Source: Nitrospira sp.
GTDB taxonomy: Bacteria; Nitrospirota; Nitrospiria; Nitrospirales; Nitrospiraceae
Assembly: GCA_024998595.1 (NCBI GenBank)
Contig: JACOEK010000009.1
Location: 40,815-104,814, forward strand
DNA: 64,000 nucleotides
Reading direction: 5' to 3'
Within the stretch, counting starts at the first letter, position 1, and every line of letters starts with the position of its first letter. Positions 1 through 9,293 of this stretch are shown here, piece by piece. Position numbers and translations under genes: made by a program. Below the pieces are notes generated by a model. It saw nothing but the letters and a program-made list of their open reading frames with translations. It was not told the DNA's origin and ran no database searches.

Positions 1-119
1 CGCAGGATTATGGCCAAAAAGCATTGCTCAAGGTCTGAGGTTGTCATGTTCTAATTCGTAGGCCCTCGTAACATTTAACATTCAGTATCTCTTCCAACTC
101 TATCCAAGGAGGCCGGTCC
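1..119. other. Left edge and upstream region of the multicopper oxidase gene
   Basis: No gene can be assigned here. One plus-strand frame is open from the edge to a stop near base 36 and could be the tail of an upstream gene, but a dozen codons are not enough to say. A good ribosome-binding site (AAGGAGG) lies about 6 bases before the ATG at 120. I see no convincing promoter boxes. Confidence 0.4.
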
Positions 120-3100
120 ATGGATTGTCAGTGGTTCACTCGCGTCACATCGCGCGCCCTCAGCGTTATCGCTGGTGGTGCGCTTGTGTGCCTACCGCTA
201 GCCGCGTCGGCTGAAAGTCAGCTACACGCGGATCATGCGGTGCCTCAACAAACAGCAATGTCCCATCAACTTCCGCCCTGGGCGGAAAAGTTGAAGGGGC
301 AAACGATCGTCGAAGATGCGATGGCTGGAAAGCCGGAGCGGTCCGCGATGGTCGAGCAGCAGCACCAACGGGTCATGGAGCATTTGACCAATGATCCGCA
401 GGGGCAGGCGGTCAATACGGGTATGTTCAATACCCAGACCATGATGCACCAATATGGGGCGGGCGGTCAGGATCTTCTCTTGATGTCTGACCCGCGAGTG
501 GAACCAGTGGCAATGACTGGCGGCGGGAAGTGCCCGGCTGCCGCGCCGGTGAAGCAATATAATGTGTCCGCGATCAATGTCGAGATCACGCTTAACCAGT
601 GGCTCGATTTTTATCCCGGCTACATGTATACGCTGGATGAAAACCTCGACAAGGTTCGAGCAGAAGAGACGAAGAATCGGGAAGCCCGCGACAAGGAAGG
701 ATTTGACCCCGGTGCGGTGATTCCCGGTGTGCAAGCCCAGTGGATCCAGCCCCTCACGATTCGCGGGAACCAGGGCGACTGCGTCAAGATCAAGCTGACC
801 AACAAATTAGAAGGTGGCGAAGACGTCAGCCTTCACATCCATGGCTCCAGCATGGTCGTGAGCGCAACCGGTGCCGCAGCCGCTACCACGAACTCCGACA
901 GCATCGTCCAGAAGGAGAAGAGCGGCGAGTTTGAGTGGTACATCCACCCAAGCACGCAGGAAGGTGTCCGCCAGTTCCATACGTTCGCCAATGACCGCGA
1001 ATTGACCGTGATGGGTCTCTTCGGGTCCTTCGTCGTCGAACCGCGTGGATCCGAGTACCTGGAAGCCTTGGGAACGGGCGATGCGACTCCGACCGCGAGC
1101 GGTTGGCAAGTCATCATCCGGAACGGCACCGGTCCGGATTTCCGTGAATTCGTCTTGTATTATCACGAGGTCGGCGACGAGGCCTTCCGCCCCGTCAACA
1201 AGAAGGGCGACTTCCTCCCTCAGCGTGACCCGCTGACCGACGCCTACCGTCCGGGTGGCCGTGCGATTAACTATCGCAGCGAACCGTTCGGCATCAACAA
1301 CATGCACGTGCAGCACGAGTACTTCGGCTTCGAAGACGAGTCGATGGGGTACAGCTCGTACACCTTCGGCGATCCGTCGCCCACGATCCCGCGCTCGTAC
1401 ATGGGCGACCCGGCGAAGTTCCGCCTGGTCCATGGCGGATCGGAAGTGTTCCATAGCCACCATCCGCATGGCGGCACCATCCGGTGGCCGCGCAGCCCGC
1501 GCGCCATCGATGACATGAATCTGTGGACGACCGCTGGAAACGGACCGGTCAAGTATCCGGTGATCCGTGCCAAGACGGATCGTGTCGACGTCGAAGTCAT
1601 CGGGCCGTCGGAAGCGTTGGACCTCGAGACGGAGTGCGGCTCCGGGTTGTGCCAGCAGTTGGCCGGCGATTTCCTGTTCCATTGCCACGTGGCGCACCAT
1701 TATGTGGCGGGCATGTGGGGATACTGGCGGGTCTACAACACCCTTCAACAGGGCGACATGCGTAATGACGTCATGCCGGATCTGCTTGAGTTGCCCGATC
1801 GGAAAGGTCGCATCAAGGGGCCGATCACGTCGGACAAGTTAGTCGGTCAGACCGTGGATTGGTTCGGCAAGTCCTTCAAGATCGTCGAGAAGGGCAAGAG
1901 CGATTGGAAGTCCAATCCGGCCACCGTCACGATCAAGGACTGGGTCGAGATGCAGCTCCCGACGATGGGCAAGCCGGGACACAAGAACGACGAAAAGGGA
2001 CAGACCGTGTCCTACGATGCCACGGTGTTGGATTGGGCCTGGGAAGGCACCCGTGCATTGAGCGAACCGGAAAGCGCGATCGACAATCCGAAGTATAAGT
2101 CGACCCATCCGGGCAAGCGGCACCCGATCACATTCGAGCCGTTGACCGGTAAAGTCGCCTGGCCTCACCTCACCCCGCATTTCGGGAGACGCGTCATGTT
2201 CTCCCCGAACCATGTGGGTGCGCCCTGGTTGGAGATGATCCGCCGGGATGCCAACGGCGAGGAAAGCGTCGATCAGGCCCTGCCCGGTGAAAACGGTAAC
2301 TGGAGTCTCTGCCCGGAGAATGCGGGCCGGAAACACTACAACGTGCACTTCATCAAGCTCCCGATCACCATCGCCAAGAAAACGGGCAAGGAGCCGCCGG
2401 TCATCGATCCGAACGGCTTGATCTATGTCTTGCATGAAGAAGAGGCGGAGATTCGGAAGAACGATGATTTGAAGTATCCGCTGGTCGTCCGCGGCAACAT
2501 CTACGATTGCGTGGACTGGACCCTGACCAGCGAGTGGGACGACGATGACTACACCAACTTCCAGTCGTCGAAGATCAACACCCACTGGCATTTCCTGCAG
2601 TTCGACAACCAAGCCTCCGACGGTGTGATCACCGGATTCTCCTATGAGCAATCCGTGCGTCCGTTCACGATGCTGGAGAAGAAGAATGCGAAGGGGCTTC
2701 CCGCCCCGATGAACACCGTCGTGACCGCCGCCGCTAAGAAGGGCGCGAACACGATCACGGTGAAGAATGCCAAGCAGTTCCATGTCGGGACACTGCTGCT
2801 TGTTGGTGCCGACAATGTGAAGGGGAATGAAATCTCCCGCATCAAGGCCATCAGCGGCAATACGATTACGTTGGCCAAAGGGCTGAAAAACGATCACCCG
2901 GCCAATGACATCGTCACGGTCGAGTTCGTGCGTCAGCGGTTCTGGGTCGATGCGGACGTGGGGACGGTGTTCTGGCACGACCATGCGTTCGGTGCGACCA
3001 CCTGGCCGCACGGCGGCTTCGGCACCTTCATCGCCGAACCGGTTGGATCGACTTATCATGATCCAAAGACTGGAAAATTGATCCGCAGCGGACCGATCGC

Positions 3101-4985
3101 GGACATTCACACGAACGAGCCGGTTGGTCATGGCGTGAACAACAGCTTCCGTGAATTGATGGTCCAAGTGCACGACACCGTGCCGCACACCGTCAACATC
3201 GTGACGGCGGGCAATCCTCCCGGGCAGCCGATCGAAGTTGCGCTCGAGGCAGGAAAGACCGTCTCGTTCATGATGCCGGAGAAGATCTATATGACACCGA
3301 TGCCGTTCTTGAACGGTGGTACGCATACCACCGGCAGCGGCTTGAATTTCAGGGCGGCGCCGGTTGCGCAACGGTTGGCGACCAACCCTGATTCGTCACA
3401 GATTTTCAGCAGCCTGGTCCACGGTGATCCGTACACGCCGACCTTGCGTGCCTATGTCGGTGACACGATGGTCTTCCGTCTGCTGCACACCCTCATGAAC
3501 GAGTCGATGGTCTGGACCCTGTCCGGCCACACGTTCTGGACCGAGCGGTATGCATCGGATGCGAACCGGAAGAATTCGATTCACATCGGTATCGCGGAGC
3601 GGTATGACCTCGTTGTGCCGGAAGCGGGTGGGTCCCGGCATCAAGCCGGCGACTATATCCATTTCAACGGCCGGTCCTCGAAGTTTTCCGAGGGCGGCTG
3701 GGGAATCATCCGGGTGTTGGACAAGGAGCAGGGAGATTTGAAGAAGCTGCCCGCGGGCTTCTCCATCAAGGGTGACATTCCGAAGACCTTGCCGGTCTGT
3801 CCCGCTGATGCTCCTGTGAAACAGTTCAACGTGGTGGCGATGGACTATGCCGGCATGAAGTTCAATGCCAAGGCACCTGAATCCATCGAGGTGGACTTCG
3901 AGCGGCGGATCCTCATGACCAATGCGGAAGCGAAGATCTACGCCTTGGAAGAGGACACCGCAAAAGTCGCCGCCGGCGCGCATCCGATGCCGCTGACGCT
4001 CCGTGTGAACAGCGGTGATTGCGTCAAGGTGCACTTGAAGAACAAGATGAAGGACAGCAAAGCTTCCTTCTCTGCGATCGGCCTGGCCTTCGATCCGAAG
4101 GATTCCATGGGCGCGAACGTGGGGAACAATCCGGGAGACCAGACCGTGGCTCCGGGAGGCGAGCGTGACTACACCTATTATGCTGATCCGTTTAACGGCG
4201 AGACCGCTTCGTTGGTGTGGGATTGGGGTAATGTGATGACCAATCCTCGCAACGGGTTGTTCGGTGCCGTCGTCGTCGGGCCCAAGGGATCGAAGTATCG
4301 TGATCCCAAGACCGGCGCGGATCTTTCCAATAAGAATGCCTGGGCGGCGGATGTCATCATCGATCATTCGGTACCGGGCAATGAACTGCGGGCGAATTAT
4401 CGTGACGTGGCGTTGTTCTTCCAGGACGAAGACAACATCATCGGCACGAGTTTCATGCCATATGTGCAGAACGTGGCGGGTTTGACCGGCGTCAATTACC
4501 GGTCGGAGCCGTACAAGTTCCGTGAAGAGCAGGGTTGTTCACTCGGCAAGGTATTCCAACCTTGCAAGGCGGATAAGCCCGAAGATCCTGCGACTCCGGT
4601 CATCGAGGCGCATGCCGGTGACCCGGTGCGCATCCATATACTGGGTGTGAGCAACGAGCAGAACGGCATGTTCAGCGTCGAGAAACACGAATGGCCGATC
4701 GAGCCGTTCATGCGTGGCGCTGACTTGATCAGTGTCGTGGAATTCTCCGGCTCCGAGACGATCGATGCGTTCATCCCCTCGGCGGGTGGAATGTATCGGC
4801 TGCCCGGAGACTATGTGTATAGCAACCAGCGGTTGCCTTACTCGCAGTCTGGCCAGTGGGGCTATGTGCGAGTATTGCCGTCTGGTGATACGAGGTTGCT
4901 CCCGCTGACCGGCGCCGGTGCCGGGGCGAAGAGTGCCGAAGTGAAGCAGCCGGCTGCGCACGCGATGCCTGTCGCGTCGAAGTAA
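120..4985 (+). CDS. Giant periplasmic multicopper oxidase (three cupredoxin units)
   Basis: 1621 residues with an N-terminal signal peptide (hydrophobic core about residues 17-28, cleavage near ASA). Three long repeats are visible, each opening with a CP-x3-(A/G)-x-K-x-(Y/F)NV element (about residues 138, 730 and 1227) followed by a D-C-V stretch. Unit 1 carries HIHG (about 239), HSHHPH (about 445) and HCHVAHHxxxGMWG (about 520), the pattern of type 1/2/3 copper sites. Unit 2 has HWHF (about 821) and HDHAF...PHGG (about 952). Unit 3 keeps the fold signature but lacks the His clusters. Size and repeat layout recall MnxG/McoA-type manganese oxidases and other large multicopper oxidases; the substrate cannot be read from sequence. 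A strong Shine-Dalgarno supports the ATG, and a terminator follows, so it is probably monocistronic. Confidence 0.85.
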   Translation: MDCQWFTRVTSRALSVIAGGALVCLPLAASAESQLHADHAVPQQTAMSHQLPPWAEKLKGQTIVEDAMAGKPERSAMVEQQHQRVMEHLTNDPQGQAVNTGMFNTQTMMHQYGAGGQDLLLMSDPRVEPVAMTGGGKCPAAAPVKQYNVSAINVEITLNQWLDFYPGYMYTLDENLDKVRAEETKNREARDKEGFDPGAVIPGVQAQWIQPLTIRGNQGDCVKIKLTNKLEGGEDVSLHIHGSSMVVSATGAAAATTNSDSIVQKEKSGEFEWYIHPSTQEGVRQFHTFANDRELTVMGLFGSFVVEPRGSEYLEALGTGDATPTASGWQVIIRNGTGPDFREFVLYYHEVGDEAFRPVNKKGDFLPQRDPLTDAYRPGGRAINYRSEPFGINNMHVQHEYFGFEDESMGYSSYTFGDPSPTIPRSYMGDPAKFRLVHGGSEVFHSHHPHGGTIRWPRSPRAIDDMNLWTTAGNGPVKYPVIRAKTDRVDVEVIGPSEALDLETECGSGLCQQLAGDFLFHCHVAHHYVAGMWGYWRVYNTLQQGDMRNDVMPDLLELPDRKGRIKGPITSDKLVGQTVDWFGKSFKIVEKGKSDWKSNPATVTIKDWVEMQLPTMGKPGHKNDEKGQTVSYDATVLDWAWEGTRALSEPESAIDNPKYKSTHPGKRHPITFEPLTGKVAWPHLTPHFGRRVMFSPNHVGAPWLEMIRRDANGEESVDQALPGENGNWSLCPENAGRKHYNVHFIKLPITIAKKTGKEPPVIDPNGLIYVLHEEEAEIRKNDDLKYPLVVRGNIYDCVDWTLTSEWDDDDYTNFQSSKINTHWHFLQFDNQASDGVITGFSYEQSVRPFTMLEKKNAKGLPAPMNTVVTAAAKKGANTITVKNAKQFHVGTLLLVGADNVKGNEISRIKAISGNTITLAKGLKNDHPANDIVTVEFVRQRFWVDADVGTVFWHDHAFGATTWPHGGFGTFIAEPVGSTYHDPKTGKLIRSGPIADIHTNEPVGHGVNNSFRELMVQVHDTVPHTVNIVTAGNPPGQPIEVALEAGKTVSFMMPEKIYMTPMPFLNGGTHTTGSGLNFRAAPVAQRLATNPDSSQIFSSLVHGDPYTPTLRAYVGDTMVFRLLHTLMNESMVWTLSGHTFWTERYASDANRKNSIHIGIAERYDLVVPEAGGSRHQAGDYIHFNGRSSKFSEGGWGIIRVLDKEQGDLKKLPAGFSIKGDIPKTLPVCPADAPVKQFNVVAMDYAGMKFNAKAPESIEVDFERRILMTNAEAKIYALEEDTAKVAAGAHPMPLTLRVNSGDCVKVHLKNKMKDSKASFSAIGLAFDPKDSMGANVGNNPGDQTVAPGGERDYTYYADPFNGETASLVWDWGNVMTNPRNGLFGAVVVGPKGSKYRDPKTGADLSNKNAWAADVIIDHSVPGNELRANYRDVALFFQDEDNIIGTSFMPYVQNVAGLTGVNYRSEPYKFREEQGCSLGKVFQPCKADKPEDPATPVIEAHAGDPVRIHILGVSNEQNGMFSVEKHEWPIEPFMRGADLISVVEFSGSETIDAFIPSAGGMYRLPGDYVYSNQRLPYSQSGQWGYVRVLPSGDTRLLPLTGAGAGAKSAEVKQPAAHAMPVASK

Positions 4986-5012
4986 GCTGGTTACATCTCA
5001 CGTGCGGTGAGG

Positions 5013-5045
5013 AAGGGGGGAGCCTGAAAGGGCTCCCCCCTTTTG
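5013..5045 (+). terminator. Rho-independent terminator after the multicopper oxidase
   Basis: An inverted repeat AAGGGGGGAGCC / GGCTCCCCCCTT with a short TGAAA-type loop runs into TTTT. It separates the oxidase gene from the cupredoxin genes. Confidence 0.85.
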
Positions 5046-5139
5046 TTATGAGATGGGGATTGTGTATGATCAGCTCAGTGCCTGAAATCATATCGACTGA
5101 GACTCCCTGACCAACCTGTCATCGTTGGAGGATTGATAT

Positions 5140-6048
5140 ATGCGAATGGCCGGACTTGCTCTATTCACTGCACTGTGCGTGTTCTCCTCTCCATCATGGG
5201 CTTATGAGGAAGTCACCGTTACGGATGGCGGCAGTATTACCGGTACGGTCACCATGACGGGGGGGAAGCCGACCCCCAAGGGCTATAACCTGATCACGTT
5301 TCCCGATCCTGTGTATTGTGGTCGCATCTCAACCGGGACGGGTTGGAGAATTCTCGATGAGTTCTCCATGACGTCCGGAAATGGTTTGAAGGACGTAGTG
5401 GTCCTCCTGACGGACGCCAAGAAGGGCAAGCCGTTCAAGTTCGAACCGCTCACCATAGAAGCGCGTGACTGCCGGTTTCTCCCGTTTGTCACTGTCGTCA
5501 GAGACGGGTCCGAGGTAGTGGTCATGAACATGGACCCGGTCATGCACGATATTCAGGCCTATGAAACCTCCCAACTGGGACCACGGGTGCTGTTTAACAC
5601 GCCGCTGCCTATGAATCCCCATCACAAGCGATTTGTCACGGCGGAAAGCCATGAGCATTTGGCTGGTGAGCCGGTGAAAGAGGAGATTCACATGACCAAG
5701 GGGCGGCGGATTTTTGTGATGCAGTGTGGGTTTCACGCCTATATGGAAAGCTGGGGCCTGGCTGTTGAGAATCCCTATTACGCTTTGACGACTGACGGCG
5801 GCACGTTCACGCTCACGGATGTGCCTGCCGGCGAATATACCCTCATGGCCTGGCATCCGGCCCTGGGAACCATGCTGCAGAAAAAAGTCATGGTCACGGA
5901 GAAGGGGATGGCTACGGTCGATTTCGCGTTTGAAGCCCCGAAAGGGCGGCGTAGTGTCCACGAGATCGAGCACAATCCGCATTACGGACCCGAATCCCTG
6001 GGCAAGGTGGTGGATATCCGCCCGACCTTAGAAAGGCAGGTTCCGTAG
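5140..6048 (+). CDS. Secreted cupredoxin-like protein with carboxypeptidase-regulatory-like domain
   Basis: 302 residues with a signal peptide (ends at ...SPSWA). An N-terminal beta domain (GSITGTVT...) is followed by a cupredoxin-like core: NMDPVMHDIQ supplies a His, and CGFHAYM supplies Cys, His and Met with the C-x2-H-x2-M spacing found in amicyanin. The C-terminal part (FTLTDVPAGEYTLMAWHP) is typical of carboxypeptidase-regulatory-like beta sandwiches. Likely a type 1 copper electron carrier of the periplasm. It is closely related to the next gene (33 bases apart), an evident tandem duplication. A clear GGAGG lies 8-9 bases before the ATG. Copper binding is inferred from ligand spacing. 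Confidence 0.75.
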   Translation: MRMAGLALFTALCVFSSPSWAYEEVTVTDGGSITGTVTMTGGKPTPKGYNLITFPDPVYCGRISTGTGWRILDEFSMTSGNGLKDVVVLLTDAKKGKPFKFEPLTIEARDCRFLPFVTVVRDGSEVVVMNMDPVMHDIQAYETSQLGPRVLFNTPLPMNPHHKRFVTAESHEHLAGEPVKEEIHMTKGRRIFVMQCGFHAYMESWGLAVENPYYALTTDGGTFTLTDVPAGEYTLMAWHPALGTMLQKKVMVTEKGMATVDFAFEAPKGRRSVHEIEHNPHYGPESLGKVVDIRPTLERQVP

Positions 6049-6080
6049 CAGCGCGTGAATCACAGACAAGGAAGGTCATA

Positions 6081-7010
6081 ATGCTGAATCGAACTCAGAA
6101 GATGCATTCCTTCGCAGCGGCTGTGTTGATGTGGGTGGGGCAGGCGGTGTCGCCGGTTGGGGCCTATGATGTGATCGACGTGCAGCACGGCGGCACAGTG
6201 GACGGGAGGGTGACGCTGGCTGGCGCGATTCCCGATCCTAAAGCATTCAATCTCATCACCTTTCCAGACCCAACCTACTGTGGGCGGATCTCGAACGGGA
6301 AGGGATGGCGCCTGCTTCGCGATTTTATCGTCTCCTCGGAGGGAGGGCTCAAGAACGCGATTGTCACGCTGGAAGGAGTTGAGTCGGGTAAGGCATTTGA
6401 CATGTCCGTGCCGTTGATCGAAGCACGTGATTGCATGTTTCAACCCTGGGTCACGATCGTGCGGAACGGTCACGCGGTGGAAGTGGTGAACATGGACCCG
6501 GTGATGCACGACATTCAGGGCTATGAAACCTCACCGGAGGCGGGGGCGCGGGTCTTATTCAATACGCCATTGATTCTCAATCATCAGCATCAGCGCGGCA
6601 ATATGCGCGCAGTGCACAATCACGCCCCTGGCAAGTCACTCGTCGGACCGGTCTACTTAAATAAGGGCCGGCGGACGTTTTATATGCAATGCGGGTTTCA
6701 CGCCTATATGGAAAGCTGGGCCATGGCCGTCAATAATCCCTACTATGCAGTGACGGACGACCAGGGTGCCTTCAAGCTCGAAAACGTGCCACCGGGCACC
6801 TATCAACTAGTGGTGTGGCATCCTCAAGCAGGGCCTGGAGTGACGCGGACGATCACGATCGCCCCGGATGGCACCACGACTGAAAAAGTGGCGCTCCCGG
6901 CTCCCAAGGGAACCCGTACCGCGTACAGGGTGATGGACAATCCCCGGTTTGGTCTGGAATCGCTCGGGCATCCCGTTGAGATTCAACCGTTGGTGGAGCA
7001 TCAGCACTAA
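6081..7010 (+). CDS. Second cupredoxin-like protein, tandem paralogue
   Basis: 309 residues and a signal peptide (cleavage near SPVGA). It shares with its upstream neighbour the TFPDPTYCGRIS segment, EARDC, VVNMDPVMHDIQGYETS and MQCGFHAYMESW, hence the same candidate copper ligands (His of PVMHD, Cys/His/Met of CGFHAYM). The C-terminal beta domain (FKLENVPPGTYQLVVWHP) is also retained. Probably a periplasmic blue-copper electron carrier made from the same transcript as 5140-6048. The two conserved Cys outside the copper loop (CGRIS and EARDC) could form a disulphide; that is inference. Confidence 0.75.
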   Translation: MLNRTQKMHSFAAAVLMWVGQAVSPVGAYDVIDVQHGGTVDGRVTLAGAIPDPKAFNLITFPDPTYCGRISNGKGWRLLRDFIVSSEGGLKNAIVTLEGVESGKAFDMSVPLIEARDCMFQPWVTIVRNGHAVEVVNMDPVMHDIQGYETSPEAGARVLFNTPLILNHQHQRGNMRAVHNHAPGKSLVGPVYLNKGRRTFYMQCGFHAYMESWAMAVNNPYYAVTDDQGAFKLENVPPGTYQLVVWHPQAGPGVTRTITIAPDGTTTEKVALPAPKGTRTAYRVMDNPRFGLESLGHPVEIQPLVEHQH

Positions 7011-7656
7011 TCGCAGCCGGACGGGCTTCTGGCAATGGTTCCTGAGAGGATGCCTGTCGACAAGTCTCTGCCTGCTAGCCGATGTTCCTGTGCTGGCGGA
7101 AGAGGCCTCCACCGGGCCCCGGTCCACACAGCCCATTGAATTTTCCGCGTCGCTCGTCAAGCGAGTGGAGGGTCGTCGTTTCGAAGCTCAAGTGTTTGCT
7201 AAGAGCGATCGCATTCGGTTGGAGTACAAGTATGCGGTCAAGACCGAGCTGGGCTATTCCAGTATAGAAATACTTCGATTGGACAAACGAGAGTCCTGGT
7301 TTCTGCTGGCCCAACGCCGGCAAATTCTCTCGGTTCCTGTTAAACCCGAAGAAATCCTGCCGATTCAGCCCACCTTGCCGGGAGAACAAAGCCGGACTCT
7401 GATAGGCGATGCCACCACTATCGGGCGAGCCTCCAAGCTCTACGAAGTTCGGGTGGATTACAATGGCCGGAATGAGCGCTTTTACGAGTGGGTCGATGTC
7501 GACACGGGGGTCGTCTTGAAATTGGTGAGCCAGGACCGGGATTGGGCGATCGAATATCTCCGTTTCCGGCTCTCTCCTCAGCCGGATTATTATTTCGAAG
7601 AACCCACTGGGTATCAACGTTGGGTGCCAAAATCGGGAACGCAAGAACGAGGATGA
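6976..7656 (+). CDS. Exported LolA/outer-membrane-lipoprotein-sorting-like protein
   Basis: About 226 residues. The body alternates strands in the manner of LolA/RseB-type half-barrels (for example the FEAQVFAKSDRIRLEYK and ESWFLLAQRRQILSVPV segments), and a hydrophobic export segment (CLSTSLCLLADVPVLA) precedes it. The start is uncertain: no ATG or GTG precedes the signal segment in this frame, only TTG codons at 6949 and 6976, both inside the end of the upstream gene. TTG 6976 is chosen and implies a 35-base overlap with translational coupling. It sits between the cupredoxins and the HEAT protein; a role in carrying or assembling an envelope component is inferred from fold only. Confidence 0.55.
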   Translation: MRFNRWWSISTNRSRTGFWQWFLRGCLSTSLCLLADVPVLAEEASTGPRSTQPIEFSASLVKRVEGRRFEAQVFAKSDRIRLEYKYAVKTELGYSSIEILRLDKRESWFLLAQRRQILSVPVKPEEILPIQPTLPGEQSRTLIGDATTIGRASKLYEVRVDYNGRNERFYEWVDVDTGVVLKLVSQDRDWAIEYLRFRLSPQPDYYFEEPTGYQRWVPKSGTQERG

Positions 7657-7686
7657 GCGTCAGTGGCACGATCAGGAAGGGGTTTC

Positions 7687-9084
7687 ATGGCATCGCACAA
7701 CAATAGGCGCTGGATTCGGACCGTCAACGGGTGTCTGGCCGCGGCAATCGTATCGGGGCCGCTCGTTGGTCTCTGGCCGGTTCCCGCCATGGCAAGTTCA
7801 GTGAAAGAGGCGCAGGCCGCCTTCGACAAAAAGCAATACCAGGAAGCCTTGGACCTCATCGAGCAGGTCACGAAAGACAAGGGCACTCAGCCGGAGACCA
7901 GACGGCTGAAAGTCCGGTCGTTGATTTTTCTTGGCAAGCCGAAAGACGCATTGGTCGAATACGAACGGCATGAGCAGGAATTGAAGCAGGAGGATCGGCT
8001 GCTTTTAAAGGAAGTGGCGCTGGGCTTCATCTATGTACTCGTGAAAGACATGCGCGAGCAAATGCGAGGCGCAGCGTACACAGCGTTGAAGGATGTGGAT
8101 TCACCGGAAACGATTCCCGCCTTGGAAGATGGGTTGAGCGATGGATCCGGTCTGGTGCGTGCGCTGGCGGCGGAGGCCTTAGGGAAACTCGACGCAGGAC
8201 GACATTCGCCGCGACTGCGCAATGCTCTGGAGGATCAAGCGGGGCTGGTGAAGGCCACGGTCATCAAAGTGTTGGGGAAAAGCGGAGATCGCTCTGTGAT
8301 TCCACTCCTAGAAAAGGCACTGAAAGATGAGCAGCCGGCTGTACGCCTCGCTGCGGCAGGAGCCCTCTACCATACCGGCCAGACCGCAATGTGGGACACG
8401 ATTCAAAAGGCCGCTTCGGCGCCCAACCCGGAAGAGCGCGCCACGGCGCTGAGGATGGTGGGAGATTTGAAAGATGCGCGAGGGCTTTCGATCCTCCTGG
8501 AGGCCATGACCAATACCCAGCCGTCCGTAAGAGGAGCGGCAGCGTCGGCTTTGGGAGATCTCGGCAAGGTGCAGGGAATTCCCGCATTGGAAAAGGCGCT
8601 CGAGGATAAGATTCCAGCCGTAAAAACTTCGGCGGCGATCAGCTTGGGTGAATTGGGAGTCAAAGAGTCCTTGGTGGCGTTGAGAAAGTCCCTGGCAGAT
8701 CAGAACCCGGTGGTCAAGGCCGCCGTCGTTTCGGCGCTGTTGCGGGTTGAAGAGCCGTTCGAATCCGTCGCTCAAGCCTTGTACGAATTGGCACAGAACA
8801 CTGATCCCGGGACACGTTCCGCAGCGGGGAAAGCGGCGGGGCGAGCGCATGGGCCCAATACGCCAGCTGCGATTGAGTTTCTTGCCGGACTTCTGAAAGA
8901 CCCCATTCCACGGCCGCGTATTGCTGCGGCCCGCGCCCTTGGGCAAATCGGAGGGGCGGAGGTCTTGCCGATTTTGAAGGCTGCGTTGCATGACGAAGAT
9001 GATGCCGTTCGAGCAACGGTGGGCGGGTCGATTGCGCGAATTCTGGGCCACGCGAAGTCCTCGTCTAATCACACAAAATCGTAA
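7687..9084 (+). CDS. Exported HEAT-repeat (PBS-lyase-type) scaffold protein
   Basis: 465 residues from the ATG at 7687, which has AGGAAGGGG just upstream; a GTG at 7663 is the weaker alternative. A signal peptide (ends PAMA) is followed by a short TPR-like helical segment (about 35-100) and then at least eight HEAT/PBS-lyase repeats of about 31 residues, with recurring elements such as VRALAAEALGKL, VRLAAAGAL, VRGAAASALGDLG and PRIAAARALGQIG. Such alpha solenoids bind partner proteins and have no catalytic residues. In this setting it may organise the periplasmic copper/haem proteins; this is inference. It follows the LolA-like gene by about 30 bases. Confidence 0.75.
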   Translation: MASHNNRRWIRTVNGCLAAAIVSGPLVGLWPVPAMASSVKEAQAAFDKKQYQEALDLIEQVTKDKGTQPETRRLKVRSLIFLGKPKDALVEYERHEQELKQEDRLLLKEVALGFIYVLVKDMREQMRGAAYTALKDVDSPETIPALEDGLSDGSGLVRALAAEALGKLDAGRHSPRLRNALEDQAGLVKATVIKVLGKSGDRSVIPLLEKALKDEQPAVRLAAAGALYHTGQTAMWDTIQKAASAPNPEERATALRMVGDLKDARGLSILLEAMTNTQPSVRGAAASALGDLGKVQGIPALEKALEDKIPAVKTSAAISLGELGVKESLVALRKSLADQNPVVKAAVVSALLRVEEPFESVAQALYELAQNTDPGTRSAAGKAAGRAHGPNTPAAIEFLAGLLKDPIPRPRIAAARALGQIGGAEVLPILKAALHDEDDAVRATVGGSIARILGHAKSSSNHTKS

Positions 9085-9293
9085 GGAGGCGGATTGGACG
9101 GATTTCAAGTTGACACTATGCGTGAGATTCCAGTATAGAGAAATGTTCAGAGGCCTAAACGCGGTCCTTCTAGGGCTACGTCACGAGCAAGTACGTTCAT
9201 ATCAAGAGGGCAATGGTCACCAGCCCTTGTGATTGAGTGGTGACAGAGTAGTTGTTCGGTTTCGGTTAATGTTCATTACAAGGAGGCAGTGAC
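9085..9293 (+). other. Intergenic region before the third cupredoxin
   Basis: About 210 bases without a supported gene. The last bases hold ACAAGGAGG, a strong ribosome-binding site 6 bases before the ATG at 9294. The length suggests a separate promoter for that gene, but no clear -35/-10 pair is visible. Confidence 0.4.

Noticed and set aside
1839..3371. Long minus-strand open frame (510 codons) inside the multicopper oxidase gene
   Set aside because: It lies wholly antisense to a well-supported gene; its product is rich in Arg/His with no fold-like pattern, as expected from high-GC antisense frames.
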